Positions 33,542 to 41,924 are shown, counted from the stretch's first letter. The stretch: DNA of 44,692 nucleotides from Halobacteriales archaeon QS_4_69_34 (GCA_003021045.1 PXRN01000007.1:1-44692), one strand, 5' to 3'. Notes: generated from the letters alone by a model not told the origin. Program-made: numbers and translations.

Positions 33542-35032
33542 CTATTCGCTCTCGGTGACCGTCGCCGCGTCCGTTCCGACGTTGCCGTTCGCGTCGCGTG
33601 CCCGGAGGTCGACGTCGTAGTCGTGGCCGGAGCCGTCGTCCTTGTGCGCTTTGAGCGTCGTCGTCCCGCTGGCGTCCGCACCGCTCACGTCGACGTCGGC
33701 GGTGTCCTCCGTCCCGCCGGCGGTCGCGTCGGACAGCGTCAGATCGACCGTATCGAGGTCCCCGTCGTCGTCGTGAGCGCTCCACTCGACCACGAACTCG
33801 GCGTGTGGACTGCTGGTCTCCCGTTCCGCGAGGCCGTCTATCGTGGCGGTCGGTGCGGTGCCGCCGCCGCTCGCGCCGGTGCTGCTGCCGAGGTCGTCGC
33901 TCGAGTCGAGCCCGAGCGCGGCGGCAACGTCCAGCAGGCCGTTGCCCTGCTCGTTGCTGGTGAGACCGATGTCCTCTGCGGTACTCCCGAGCCGGTCGCG
34001 TGCCTCCGTGTTGGTGTAGCCGTTGGCCATGAGCTGGCCGCCCGCGCCGGCAACGTGGGGACAGGACATCGACGTGCCCGAGAGCTCGGTGTAGGTGTTC
34101 CCGACGAAGGTCGAGTAGACGTTCACGCCGGGGGCGGCGAGCTCCACTTCGGGACCGGTCGAGGAGAAGTCCGCGAGGTCGTCGTTCCTGTCCGTGGCGC
34201 TCACCGCGATGCACTCCTCGTAGGCCGCGGGGAAGCCCACACAGTCCGTGCAGGGTCCGGAGTTCCCCGCCGCCGCCACGAGCAACACTCCTTTGTCGTA
34301 GGCGTAGGTGCAGGCGTCCTTGAGCACCGCCGAATCGCCCCCGCCGAGGCTCAGACTGCCGACGTCCCAGCCCTGATCGGCGGTGTACTCGATGCCCGCC
34401 GCGACGTCGGAGGTGAGGCCGACGCCGGTTCCGGTCAGGACCTTCACCGCGTGCAGCGTCGCTTGCGTGGAGACGCCGACGACGCCCTGGCTGTTGTCGG
34501 CGGCGTCGGCGATGCCCGCACAGTGGGTGCCGTGGCCGTTGTTGTCCTGCCACGTCACCGGGAGGCCGGCCCCGGCGATGAAGCGTTCTCCCTCCCCGAG
34601 ATTGGCCGAGAGGTCCGTATGGAGCCGGTCGATACCGGTGTCGATGATGGCGACGTCCGCGCCGTCGCCCGTCTCGCCGTCGGCGTGGGCCACTTCCGCG
34701 TCCACGCGGTCGATCCCGTACGGGAGCGTCTGGGCGAGCGCCTCCACCTCGACGTCCGTCTCCGCGTACCGGACGTCGGAGCGCGCCCGGAGGTCGTCGA
34801 GGGCGCTCGGCGAGATGGTGACCGTGAGCGCGTCGAAGACGAACTCGTAGAGCACCTCCGAGGCGGCATCGAGGGTCGCCCGGCGCGCGCTCCCGGTGTC
34901 GTAGCCGACGTTTGCTCTGACGGTCTCGGTGGACGCGCCCGCTCCGACCCCGGTCGCGGCGACGGCTCCGACGGCCCCGCCGGTCAGTCGCAGTGCGTCA
35001 CGTCGTGTGAACTGCTGTCGTTGGTCGGTCAT
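33542..35032 (-). CDS. Secreted subtilisin-like serine protease (halolysin type)
   Basis: A 496-residue exported protease. It has a Tat signal (FTRRDALRLTGGAVGAVAATG) and an I9-like propeptide to about 103. The S8 catalytic domain has Asp131 (IDTGID), His167 (NGHGTHCAG), oxyanion Asn257 (AAAGNSGP) and Ser321 (SGTSMSCPHVAG). Cys residues (CTDC, SCPH) could pair. After about 390 a Gly/Ser linker leads to a beta-sandwich (VVEWSAHDDDGDLDTVDLTL), a common C-terminal extension of halolysins that may bind surfaces. The complete triad predicts activity. Confidence 0.96.
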   Translation of the reverse strand: MTDQRQQFTRRDALRLTGGAVGAVAATGVGAGASTETVRANVGYDTGSARRATLDAASEVLYEFVFDALTVTISPSALDDLRARSDVRYAETDVEVEALAQTLPYGIDRVDAEVAHADGETGDGADVAIIDTGIDRLHTDLSANLGEGERFIAGAGLPVTWQDNNGHGTHCAGIADAADNSQGVVGVSTQATLHAVKVLTGTGVGLTSDVAAGIEYTADQGWDVGSLSLGGGDSAVLKDACTYAYDKGVLLVAAAGNSGPCTDCVGFPAAYEECIAVSATDRNDDLADFSSTGPEVELAAPGVNVYSTFVGNTYTELSGTSMSCPHVAGAGGQLMANGYTNTEARDRLGSTAEDIGLTSNEQGNGLLDVAAALGLDSSDDLGSSTGASGGGTAPTATIDGLAERETSSPHAEFVVEWSAHDDDGDLDTVDLTLSDATAGGTEDTADVDVSGADASGTTTLKAHKDDGSGHDYDVDLRARDANGNVGTDAATVTESE

Positions 35033-35056
35033 CGAGCGTGTGCTGTCGGCCGGCCC

Positions 35057-35065
35057 GTGTAAACG
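35057..35065 (-). promoter_or_regulatory. TATA-like box of the subtilase gene
   Basis: CGTTTACAC on the minus strand lies 25-33 bp before ATG 35032. Confidence 0.55.
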
Positions 35066-35253
35066 TTCCGCCCGTGCTGAATGAAATCCGAACTGTAGTC
35101 GATACGATCCGCGTGGTCGACGCTTCCGTCCCGTAGTGCGGTCGAGCGTGCACGGCGGGGCGCTCCGTCCTCGGGAGGCCGACCCGGCGGGTGAACGCCG
35201 GGTGTGGCCGCCCGTCCGCTCGGCCGGTCGGAGAGCGGGGCGTCCGGGAACGG

Positions 35254-35259
35254 TTTAAT
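35254..35259 (+). promoter_or_regulatory. TATA box of the DUF2797 gene
   Basis: TTTAAT is 23-28 bp before GTG 35282. It rules out the longer in-frame starts that would lie upstream of the promoter. Confidence 0.65.
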
Positions 35260-35281
35260 CGCTCGTCGCCTACCGCGGCAC

Positions 35282-36013
35282 GTGCAGGTCGTCGGCTACG
35301 ACACCCGCGAGGAGCCCGCCCTCCTGCTCGCCACAGCGGGCGCGGTCAGCCGCCAGCCCCTCTCCCGGGGAACGGAGCTGGCCTACGCCCTCGGCGAGCG
35401 CCACTGTGCGGGAACCATCGAGGACGGGAGCCACCACGCCTGCGAGCGCCCCGAGGCCCCGTACTGTCCGCTGCACACGACGCCGTGGTCGGTGGCGAGC
35501 AACCGCGACTCCGAGGACCCTCACGCGATCTACCTCGCGGCTTTCGCACCCCGGACGTTCAAGGTGGGTGTCACCCGGCTGTGGCGGCTCGACGCGCGCC
35601 TCGAAGAGCAGGGAGCCGACCGCGCGGCCCACGTCCGTACGGTCCCCGACGGGCGAGTCGCCCGCGAGATCGAGTCCGAGATCGCCGCGGCCATCGACGG
35701 CGGCGAGCGCGTGCGCGTCGCCACGAAGATCCGCGGACTCCACCGAACGGTCGAGGAGGGGCGCTGGAACGACCTGCTCGACGACTTCGACCCCATCGCC
35801 ACCTTCCAGTTCGAGTACGACCTCGGGCTCGGGAGCCGGCCCGTCGTCGCGACGATCGCTGCCGGGACCGTGATCGGCACGAAGGGGCGGATACTCGCCC
35901 TCGATCGCGCCGGCACGGCCTACGCCGTCGACCTGCGCGACCTCCTCGGCTACGAACTCCTCGAAGGCACGGACGGGCGGGCGCTCCAGGCGAGCCTCGA
36001 CGCTTTCGAGTAA
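35282..36013 (+). CDS. DUF2797-family protein
   Basis: A 243-residue protein found in many haloarchaea and some bacteria; its function is unknown. The N-terminal part has a zinc-site-like set (HCAGTIEDGSHHACERPEAP, then YCPLH), followed by IYLAAFAPRTFKVGVTRLWR, which recalls a GIY-YIG-like fold, and a C-terminal GTVIGTKGRILAL segment. GTG 35282 was chosen because of the TATA box 25 bp upstream and because the preceding in-frame residues are basic and non-conserved. Confidence 0.85.
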   Translation: MQVVGYDTREEPALLLATAGAVSRQPLSRGTELAYALGERHCAGTIEDGSHHACERPEAPYCPLHTTPWSVASNRDSEDPHAIYLAAFAPRTFKVGVTRLWRLDARLEEQGADRAAHVRTVPDGRVAREIESEIAAAIDGGERVRVATKIRGLHRTVEEGRWNDLLDDFDPIATFQFEYDLGLGSRPVVATIAAGTVIGTKGRILALDRAGTAYAVDLRDLLGYELLEGTDGRALQASLDAFE

Positions 36014-36119
36014 CGCATACCTGGACTACGGCGACGGTCGGCTCGGCCACCGAACCGTCCGCCCGAGGGGTCGTCGAGCGACGACCGCACCGAACCCCTC
36101 GCCGTTCCCGGGAGCGGTC

Positions 36120-36203
36120 GCGGTGTGGCTGCGGTGGCGGTTGCGGTGCGGCTGCGGCGGGGTTGTAGTGCGGTTGCGGTCACGGTGCGGTCGCGGTCGA
36201 CAC
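36120..36203 (+). repeat. TGCGGT-type low-complexity array
   Basis: Loose hexamer repeats such as GCGGTGGCGGTTGCGGTGCG and GTGCGGTTGCGGTCACGGTG. Similar words precede the other copy of the dispersed repeat near 16371-16396 and occur at 24.0-24.6 kb. Confidence 0.7.
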
Positions 36204-36213
36204 CAGCCGTCCT

Positions 36214-36279
36214 ACCGCGAGCGGACGACCGAACGGAGTGCGGTCGGGAGCGAGCGGCCTTTTTAGTCCAGGTTTTTGC
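36214..36279 (+). repeat. Dispersed repeat, copy 2
   Basis: 36244-36279 is identical to 16459-16494 over 36 bp, and ACCGCGAGCGGACGACCG (36214-36231) matches 16419-16436 with one change. The two blocks are separated by only 12 bp here and by 22 bp in copy 1. The copies are about 19.8 kb apart in the same orientation. Confidence 0.85.
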
Positions 36280-36340
36280 AAGGAGTTCTCCGTCGCTCGC
36301 GCCAGAGGCGCGCTCGCTCGAACCCCCTGCAAAAACCTGG
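36268..36340. terminator. Inverted repeat, possible bidirectional terminator
   Basis: CCAGGTTTTTGCA (36268-36280) and TGCAAAAACCTGG (36328-36340) are exact 13-bp inverse complements around 47 bp. T runs are present on both strands. It lies between the ends of DUF2797 (plus) and the polyprenyl synthase gene (minus), where both transcripts should stop. The right arm on the minus strand reads CCAGGTTTTTGCAGGGGGTT and also matches copy 1 (16483-16502, CCAGGTTTTTGCGGGGGTTC) closely. Confidence 0.55.
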
Positions 36341-36357
36341 GTGTAGAGAAGCGGGTG

Positions 36358-37422
36358 CTAGGCATCGCGCTCGACGACGAACCGGGTGAACGCGGCGAGA
36401 TGCTCGGCGGGCTCGGCCGCGAGGTCGAGTTCGTCGAGGTGGGTCCGGGCCTCGGCGGCGAGCGAGAGCGCGCGCTCGCGGGCGTACTCGACGCTGCCGC
36501 CCGTCCGGAGGATCTCGACGGCCTCTGTGACCTCGTCGTCGGTGTTCTCGGGCGCTCGGAGGATCGTTTCGAGCCGAGCGGCGCGCTCGGGCGGGGCGTT
36601 CGCGGCCGCGTGGATCGCCAGCAGCGTCCGCTTGCCTTCGCGGACGTCGTTGCCGATGCCCTTACCGAACGCGCCGCCCTCCGTGGCGGCGTGCTCGACG
36701 TCGAGGATGTCGTCACCGATCTGGAAGGCGATCGACATCCGCTCGGCGAAGCGGGCAGCGCGGCGCTCGACTTCCGGGGGCTGGTCGGTGACGATCGCCG
36801 CGAGGCGGGCGACGATGCGGCCGAGACAGCCGGTCTTGCACGCACACATCTCGAGGTATTCGGCCTCGCTCACCTCGATGGAGCGCTCGTTGTGCCAGCG
36901 GATGTCCATCCCCTGACCGAGGTGAGTGCGGTTGAGTTCGTCCATCAGCATCTCGTAGGCGGCGAGTCGCCTCTCCGGTGGGAGGCCGGCCGGATCGCGC
37001 GCGATGACCTTCAGCGGGAGGAAGTACATCGCGTTGCCGGCGTTGAGCGCCACGTCGGTCCCGTAGACGTGATGCAGGGCGGGGTCGCCCCGGCGCATCG
37101 TCGCGCCGTCCTCGACGTCGTCGACGATGATCGTGCCGTTGTGGAGGATCTCGGGGATGCAGGCGTAGGGCAGGTACTCGTGAGGGTCCGCGCCGAAGGC
37201 CTCGATCAGCAGACAACAGACGACCGCGCGCCAGCGCTTGCCGCCCCGATCGAGGAGATCCCAGACGGGCGTCGAGAGCGCGCCCTGGATGGCCGCCGGG
37301 TCGTAGCGGTAGGTGGGTTCGCCGAAAAAGTCGGCGACGTAGGCGGCGTCGATCTCCCGGGGGAGCAGGTGCTCGATCTCGCGATCGACGATCGGCCGCC
37401 ACTCGGCGAGCACCTCGCGCAT
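36358..37422 (-). CDS. Trans-polyprenyl diphosphate synthase (GGPP synthase type)
   Basis: A 354-residue isoprenoid chain-elongating enzyme. The first Asp-rich motif is IIVDDVEDGATMRR (DDVED, 101-105) and the second is IGDDILD (236-241). GGKRWR and GFG-like HNGT elements that set the substrate pocket are present. It condenses isopentenyl diphosphate onto allylic primers and probably makes geranylgeranyl or farnesylgeranyl diphosphate for archaeal lipids. Chain length cannot be fixed from sequence. MREVLAEWRPIVDRE at 37422 is chosen because CCTTTTTAG lies 24-32 bp upstream; the longer ORF would include it. Confidence 0.94.
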   Translation of the reverse strand: MREVLAEWRPIVDREIEHLLPREIDAAYVADFFGEPTYRYDPAAIQGALSTPVWDLLDRGGKRWRAVVCCLLIEAFGADPHEYLPYACIPEILHNGTIIVDDVEDGATMRRGDPALHHVYGTDVALNAGNAMYFLPLKVIARDPAGLPPERRLAAYEMLMDELNRTHLGQGMDIRWHNERSIEVSEAEYLEMCACKTGCLGRIVARLAAIVTDQPPEVERRAARFAERMSIAFQIGDDILDVEHAATEGGAFGKGIGNDVREGKRTLLAIHAAANAPPERAARLETILRAPENTDDEVTEAVEILRTGGSVEYARERALSLAAEARTHLDELDLAAEPAEHLAAFTRFVVERDA

Positions 37423-37445
37423 ACCCGTCCCCGCCGCGTCGGCGG

Positions 37446-37454
37446 CTAAAAAGG
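37446..37454 (-). promoter_or_regulatory. TATA box of the polyprenyl synthase gene
   Basis: CCTTTTTAG on the minus strand lies 24-32 bp before ATG 37422. The same nine-base word occurs in the core of the dispersed repeat. Confidence 0.7.
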
Positions 37455-37582
37455 ATCGGTATCCGGGGCTGACCGTGCCCACCCGACCGCGCCGATCCCG
37501 GAACGACGGTCGACGGGTCGAAGGCCAGGGTGGCGGTGGCCAACCGTCCTCCGGTCGGCCGACGCGAGTGATCGGGAAGCAG

Positions 37583-38263
37583 TCACAGCAGCCGGCGGAA
37601 CGCGTCGAGCGGCGGGAACCACAGCGTCTCCTCGGCCGCCTCGTCGCGGACGATCGGGCGGAGCGCGTCCGCGTCGGTCACGAGCGGCGACTGGAACTCG
37701 TCTGCCCTCATCCCGTTGACGGTGCAGCCGGCGGCCAGCCGGGAGAACGCCGGGAGCACCAGCACGTCGTCGCCCCGGTAGACGCCGGACCCGTGGAGGT
37801 AGCACGGCCGGCGCTGCCCCTCGATCTCGATCGTCGGGTGGTCGTGGCCGAGCACGTACCGCTCGGCTTCGGTGTCGGGCGACTCGTGGCCGTGGCAGAC
37901 GACCGTCTCCCCGAGCCGGTGTGTGCTCCTCACGGGCCCGTCCCACACCGCGTCGAGCATCGTATCGTGGTTGCCGGACACGACGACGAGCCGTGCGCCC
38001 GCCCGCTCGACGAGCGCGTCGAGCCGCTCGACGGTCGCCGGCGTGCCCTCGGGCACGCGATCGAAGGCGTGGAGGACGTCGCCCGCGAGGACGACCTCGC
38101 TCGGCGCGAAGCGGGAGAGGAGGGCGTCGAGGCGCTCGGGGGCCCGCTCGTCGACCGGGAGCGCGAGCGGCGCGCTCGCGGCCCGCCCGAGGTGGAGGTC
38201 GGCACAGACCAGCGCGTCGCTCGCGGGGAGATAGACCGCGCGGTCCCGGAAGGTGGCGTCCAC
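37583..38263 (-). CDS. Metallophosphoesterase (MJ0037-type)
   Basis: A 226-residue calcineurin-like phosphoesterase with all metal-binding motifs: CADLHLGR (D22, H24), VLAGDVLHAFD, VVSGNHDTML, VVCHGHES and VLGHDHPTIEI. Archaeal members of this branch are often found with helicases or DNA-repair genes; here it lies next to dnaG in divergent orientation. The natural substrate is unknown. ATG 38263 gives a start, MDATFRDRAVYLPAS, that leads straight into the first beta strand. Confidence 0.92.
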   Translation of the reverse strand: MDATFRDRAVYLPASDALVCADLHLGRAASAPLALPVDERAPERLDALLSRFAPSEVVLAGDVLHAFDRVPEGTPATVERLDALVERAGARLVVVSGNHDTMLDAVWDGPVRSTHRLGETVVCHGHESPDTEAERYVLGHDHPTIEIEGQRRPCYLHGSGVYRGDDVLVLPAFSRLAAGCTVNGMRADEFQSPLVTDADALRPIVRDEAAEETLWFPPLDAFRRLL

Positions 38264-38377
38264 GTGCGGTGTCGGGCGTCGTCGACCAAACGGCTTCCGA
38301 CTGCGGCGGCCGTCCCGTGCGGCGGGCGACGAGCGGGTACGCCTCGACCGAGGTCACGCGAACGGTGCAGCGGCAAC

Positions 38378-38383
38378 TATATG
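38378..38383 (+). promoter_or_regulatory. TATA box upstream of dnaG
   Basis: CTATAT is the only clear A/T-rich word in the 206 bp between the divergent phosphoesterase and dnaG genes. It predicts a start near 38407, giving dnaG a leader of about 60 bases and placing the small upstream frame at 38414 almost at the 5' end. Confidence 0.5.
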
Positions 38384-38413
38384 CGTCCCGAGCGGCTACG
38401 TACTGCGGGATTC

Positions 38414-38494
38414 ATGATCATCTCGTTCATGGAGACGACAACCGGCCCCGACCCCGGGGCAGTTCACGCATGGAGGAGAACGCGAAGTACCTGA
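38414..38494 (+). CDS. Possible 26-codon upstream ORF overlapping the dnaG start
   Basis: ATG 38414 opens a 26-codon frame (MIISFMETTTGPDPGAVHAW, then RRTRST) ending at TGA 38492-38494, which is 25 bases inside dnaG in a different frame. It begins about 7 bases after the predicted transcription start, as leaderless genes do in this group. It may tune dnaG translation or be fortuitous. Confidence 0.3.
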   Translation: MIISFMETTTGPDPGAVHAWRRTRST

Positions 38495-39975
38495 TCTACG
38501 CCGACGTCACCGCCGAGGGGGTGGTCGAGCGCTCGGACGTCGTCGGGGCGATCTTCGGCCAGACCGAGGGGCTGCTGGGCGACGACCTCGACCTCCGGGA
38601 TCTCCAGCAGTCCTCGCGCGTGGGGCGAATCGACGTCGAGGTCGCCTCCGAGAACGGCCAGTCGTTCGGCCGGATCACCATCGCCTCCAGTCTCGATCGC
38701 GTCAAGACGGCCATCCTCGCGGCGGCGCTCGAAACCGCAGAACGCGTCGGGCCCTGCCGGGCGACGATCTCCGTCGAGAAAATCGAGGACGTCCGGGCCG
38801 CGAAGCGCCGCGAGGTCGTCGAGCGCGCGAAGGCGCTGCTAGGCGAGTTCGACGGCAGCGTGATGAGCTCCCAGGAGCTGATCGAGGCAGTACGCGAGAG
38901 CGCCCGCGTCGTCGACATCGCGCGCTACGAGGGCCTGCCGGCCGGCCCGCAGGTGGCCGACTCGGACGCCGTCGTCGTCGTCGAGGGCCGGGCGGACGTA
39001 CTCGCCCTGCTGCGCGCGGGCGTGAAGAACGCCATCGCCGTCGAGGGGACGAACGTCCCCGCGGCCGTCGCCGAACTCACGCGATCGCGCACGGTCACGG
39101 CCTTCCTCGACGGCGATCGTGGCGGCGACCTCATCTTCAAGGAGCTCGCACAGGTAGGAACGGTCGATCACGTCGCGGTCGCCCCGGAGGGCCAGTCCGT
39201 CGAGGACCTCTCCCGGAAGGCGGTGCTCTCGGCGCTGCGCGAGAAGGTGCCCTACGAGAGCGTCGCCGGGGCGACCAGCCCCCGGGAGGCCGTCGCCGCG
39301 ACCGACGGGAGCACGCGCCCGGCTCCGGAGTCGGGTGCCGATGAGGAGTCTGCGAGTCCGACAAGCCCGGCGACGAGCGATCCCGAACCGTCGGCGGATG
39401 GCGCACGGCCCGGACCGGCCGGCGCTCCCACAGCCGGCGACACTACACCCGACGGTGCTACGTCCGGCGAGACGGCCACGGACGATGGAGCCGGCCCGAT
39501 CGACGGCGCGGGAGAGATCGAGAGTGAGACCGACGACACCGGAAGCGACGACACGGGCGACACGGCGGTCCGAGCCGACGGCGCGACCGAGGGGCCGTCG
39601 GCGAACGCCGGGACGGCGAAGTCGACAGAGCCGGTCGAACCGGCTGCACCGCCCGAACCGGCGGAGCCAGCCGAACCGGAGACACTCAGGGGACACGTCC
39701 GGGCGGTCGTCGAGGACGAAACCGGGCGCGTCCGGCTGCTCGACACCGAGTTCGGGGCACTGGCGGAGGCCCCCGCGGACGAGGCGTTCGACGCGATCGC
39801 CGAGGCCGAGACGGTCCCGGCGGCGGTGGTGCTCGACGGCGAGCTGCCCCAGCGGGTGCTCGACGTCGCCGCCCAGCGCGGCGTCGAACAGATCGTCGCG
39901 CGCTCGGAGGGCGAGTTCGTCAAGCAGCCGACCGGGGTGCGGGTCCGGACCGTCGAGCAGCTCCGGCCGGATTAG
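38470..39975 (+). CDS. dnaG: DnaG primase-like protein (archaeal)
   Basis: A 501-residue archaeal DnaG. The N-terminal AKYLIYADVTAEGVVERSD and the VGRIDVEV segments are highly conserved. The TOPRIM domain (about 166-245) has VVVVEGRADVLALL (E172) and AFLDGDRGGD (D214, D216). In archaea the protein is found with the exosome and also has primase activity. An acidic, Pro/Thr/Glu-rich linker of about 145 residues (about 270-415) separates this from a C-terminal domain (LRGHVRAVVEDETGRVRLLD to the end). MEENAKYL is the standard start. Confidence 0.96.
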   Translation: MEENAKYLIYADVTAEGVVERSDVVGAIFGQTEGLLGDDLDLRDLQQSSRVGRIDVEVASENGQSFGRITIASSLDRVKTAILAAALETAERVGPCRATISVEKIEDVRAAKRREVVERAKALLGEFDGSVMSSQELIEAVRESARVVDIARYEGLPAGPQVADSDAVVVVEGRADVLALLRAGVKNAIAVEGTNVPAAVAELTRSRTVTAFLDGDRGGDLIFKELAQVGTVDHVAVAPEGQSVEDLSRKAVLSALREKVPYESVAGATSPREAVAATDGSTRPAPESGADEESASPTSPATSDPEPSADGARPGPAGAPTAGDTTPDGATSGETATDDGAGPIDGAGEIESETDDTGSDDTGDTAVRADGATEGPSANAGTAKSTEPVEPAAPPEPAEPAEPETLRGHVRAVVEDETGRVRLLDTEFGALAEAPADEAFDAIAEAETVPAAVVLDGELPQRVLDVAAQRGVEQIVARSEGEFVKQPTGVRVRTVEQLRPD

Positions 39976-40487
39976 CCGGGACGAACGAACAGCAGCCCAT
40001 CGTCGCCGTCGTAGTGGTTCGGCAGTCGCTTCCGGACGCGAAAGCCGAACCGCTCGTAGAGCCGATTCGCTCCCTCGTTGTCCGCCCGGATCGTCAGCCG
40101 GCACTCGCCCCCGGTCCGGGCGAGGAGCGCCGACAGCAGCGCCGAGCCGTGGCCCCGGTCGCGGTGGCCGGGCGCGACGGCGAGCTCGGCGAGGTAGGTC
40201 GCGTCCGTAGTCCCGACGGCGAGGGCGTAGCCGACCGGATCGCCGGGCTCGACCGTCGGGCCGCACGCGACGTTCGGGGCCGGGGTCGCCGAACCGACGG
40301 CAGTCGTGACGGCCGCCGGGGATCGCTCGACGACCAGCAGCGTCGGCGGGCCATCGACGGCGCTCCGGAGGAGGGCAGGCCAGTTCGAGTCGAGCGCGGT
40401 CGCTTGGAGGGCGAGCAGCACCGGGAGGTCGGCGGGGCGGGCCGCGCGGATCCGCCGGCCGGCCGGGTGAGTTGGACCGCGCGTCAC
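39972..40487 (-). CDS. GNAT-family N-acetyltransferase
   Basis: A 171-residue acetyltransferase. Beta strand 4 and the acetyl-CoA loop are seen in YLAELAVAPGHRDRGHGSALL (RDRGHG pyrophosphate-binding motif), followed by LTIRADNEGANRLYERFGFRV. It resembles RimI-type protein N-terminal acetyltransferases, but the substrate is not certain. Its stop overlaps the dnaG stop by 4 bp (convergent). Its ATG overlaps the stop of the DUF92 gene as ATGA, so it is translated after DUF92. Confidence 0.9.
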   Translation of the reverse strand: MTRGPTHPAGRRIRAARPADLPVLLALQATALDSNWPALLRSAVDGPPTLLVVERSPAAVTTAVGSATPAPNVACGPTVEPGDPVGYALAVGTTDATYLAELAVAPGHRDRGHGSALLSALLARTGGECRLTIRADNEGANRLYERFGFRVRKRLPNHYDGDDGLLFVRPG

Positions 40488-41893
40488 GCCGGCACGAGTC
40501 CCACGCCCGCCACCAGCGCCACGCAGACGAGTGCCGCGGCGAGCGTGGCGAGGAAGTTCACGGTGCGGTTGTCGACGCGGCGCTCGATCGCCGGTCCGGG
40601 GCCGAGCGCGCGGTCGACGGCGGCCCCACCGACCGGGAGGAGACTCCCCGCGCGGCGGCCCTCGACGGTGGCCCCGAGCAGGCTGTCGACGATCATCCCG
40701 CTCGCGCCCGCGGCGACGACGGCGGCCGCGCCGGCCGGACCGACCCCGCCGAACGCGAGCGCCGCGATCGCGCCGATGACGGTCGCGCCGAGCAGGCCCG
40801 CGAGCGTCCCCTGGAGCGTGACGCCGCCGTCGGTTCCCGGGGGGACCGGTTCGAGCGTGGTGAACAGCCGGGGGGTGTCGTAGAGCCCGCCGATCTCGCT
40901 GGAGAGGGTGTCGGCCAGCGCCGCAGCGAGCGAGCCCGCGAAGGCGAAGCGAAAGAGCGCGGCCGCCTCCGCGCCCGCCGCCGGCACGAGCGGGCTCGCG
41001 GCGGCGGCGAGCACTGCCGCGAGCGCGACCGCTGCGTTGGCCAGGACGTTGCCGCTGGCGCGCGCGCCGCCGTCGGGCTCGGCGACGCCGCGACTGGCCT
41101 TCTCCTCGTAGCGGAACTTCGCCGCGAGGCCGCCGCCGCCGAAGAAAGCGACGAGCATGGCGAACCAGCCGATGCCCCCGAGAACAACGGTAAGAAGTCC
41201 AAGCAAGGTCCCGGCGAGCATCCCGGTGATCGATGCCGCCCCGAGCGCGTATGCGGCGTACCCGAAACCGACGGTGAGGACGATCGCGACGGCGATCGCC
41301 GCCGTGGAGATCGACAGCGGAAGCGCGGCGAGCAGCCAGCCGAGCAGTCCGACCGAGAGCACCACGAGCGGATCGTCGCGGACGAACAGCACCGAGCGGA
41401 GGAGCGCGGCCAGCAGCGCGCCGCTCGCGGCGAGGAAGGTCAGCTCCGGGAGCGCTGCGGGCGCGAACGACCCGAGCGCGGCGGTGACGGCGGCCTGACC
41501 GGCGACGCCGCCGAACATCCCTCCGAGGACGAACGCGGTCACGGCGAGGAGGGGGCCGGCCCGGCGTGCGCGGACGATCTGCTCGGCGAAGTTGCCACAG
41601 GCGAGCACCAGCACGCCCGCAGCGACGGCGACGAGGGGCATGCCGAACGCCGAGGGGAGCAGCGCGAGCCCGGCCGCTGCGAGCGCGAAGCCCGCCAGCC
41701 CGTTGAGCCGGCCGTCCCGTCGGTCGCCGGGCCGGGCGAACAGTTCGAAGAGGGGGCCTTCCGTGACGACGAACGCCGCGAGCACCGCGACCGCCGCGAA
41801 GGGGAGCGGGGCCGCCGGCCCGAGCGCTGGCGCGGCGAGCGCGAGCGCGCCGACGAGCACGAACGCGCCTGCCCGCCGGACCGTCGGTGTCAC
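40484..41893 (-). CDS. DUF92 integral membrane protein (isoprenoid-phosphate kinase-related)
   Basis: A 469-residue, very hydrophobic protein with about 12 or more membrane helices. The C-terminal half (about 225-469) is DUF92: TGMLAGTLLGLLTVVLGGIG, FFGGGGLAAKFRYEEK, the acidic ADTLSSEIGGLYD and QGTLAGLLGATVIGAIAAL. Plant members (VTE6) phosphorylate phytyl phosphate, so the family is linked to isoprenoid phosphates. The N-terminal 220 residues are extra helices. The GTG start (MTPTVRRAG) at 41893 follows a TATA-like CGTTAAGT. It is divergent from the short cis-prenyltransferase gene. Confidence 0.88.
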   Translation of the reverse strand: MTPTVRRAGAFVLVGALALAAPALGPAAPLPFAAVAVLAAFVVTEGPLFELFARPGDRRDGRLNGLAGFALAAAGLALLPSAFGMPLVAVAAGVLVLACGNFAEQIVRARRAGPLLAVTAFVLGGMFGGVAGQAAVTAALGSFAPAALPELTFLAASGALLAALLRSVLFVRDDPLVVLSVGLLGWLLAALPLSISTAAIAVAIVLTVGFGYAAYALGAASITGMLAGTLLGLLTVVLGGIGWFAMLVAFFGGGGLAAKFRYEEKASRGVAEPDGGARASGNVLANAAVALAAVLAAAASPLVPAAGAEAAALFRFAFAGSLAAALADTLSSEIGGLYDTPRLFTTLEPVPPGTDGGVTLQGTLAGLLGATVIGAIAALAFGGVGPAGAAAVVAAGASGMIVDSLLGATVEGRRAGSLLPVGGAAVDRALGPGPAIERRVDNRTVNFLATLAAALVCVALVAGVGLVPA

Positions 41894-41916
41894 TGCCCGT
41901 TCTTTCGCCGACGGGA

Positions 41917-41924
41917 ACTTAACG
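41917..41924 (-). promoter_or_regulatory. TATA box of the DUF92 gene
   Basis: CGTTAAGT on the minus strand lies 24-31 bp before GTG 41893. It excludes the longer upstream starts. Confidence 0.6.

Larger units (their letters stand above)
36014..36357 (+). other. 344-bp repeat-rich gap between convergent genes
   Basis: No credible coding frame is present. It contains a TGCGGT-type array (36120-36203), the second copy of the dispersed repeat (36214-36279) and a long-loop inverted repeat (36268-36340), just before the stop of the polyprenyl synthase gene on the minus strand. Confidence 0.7.
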
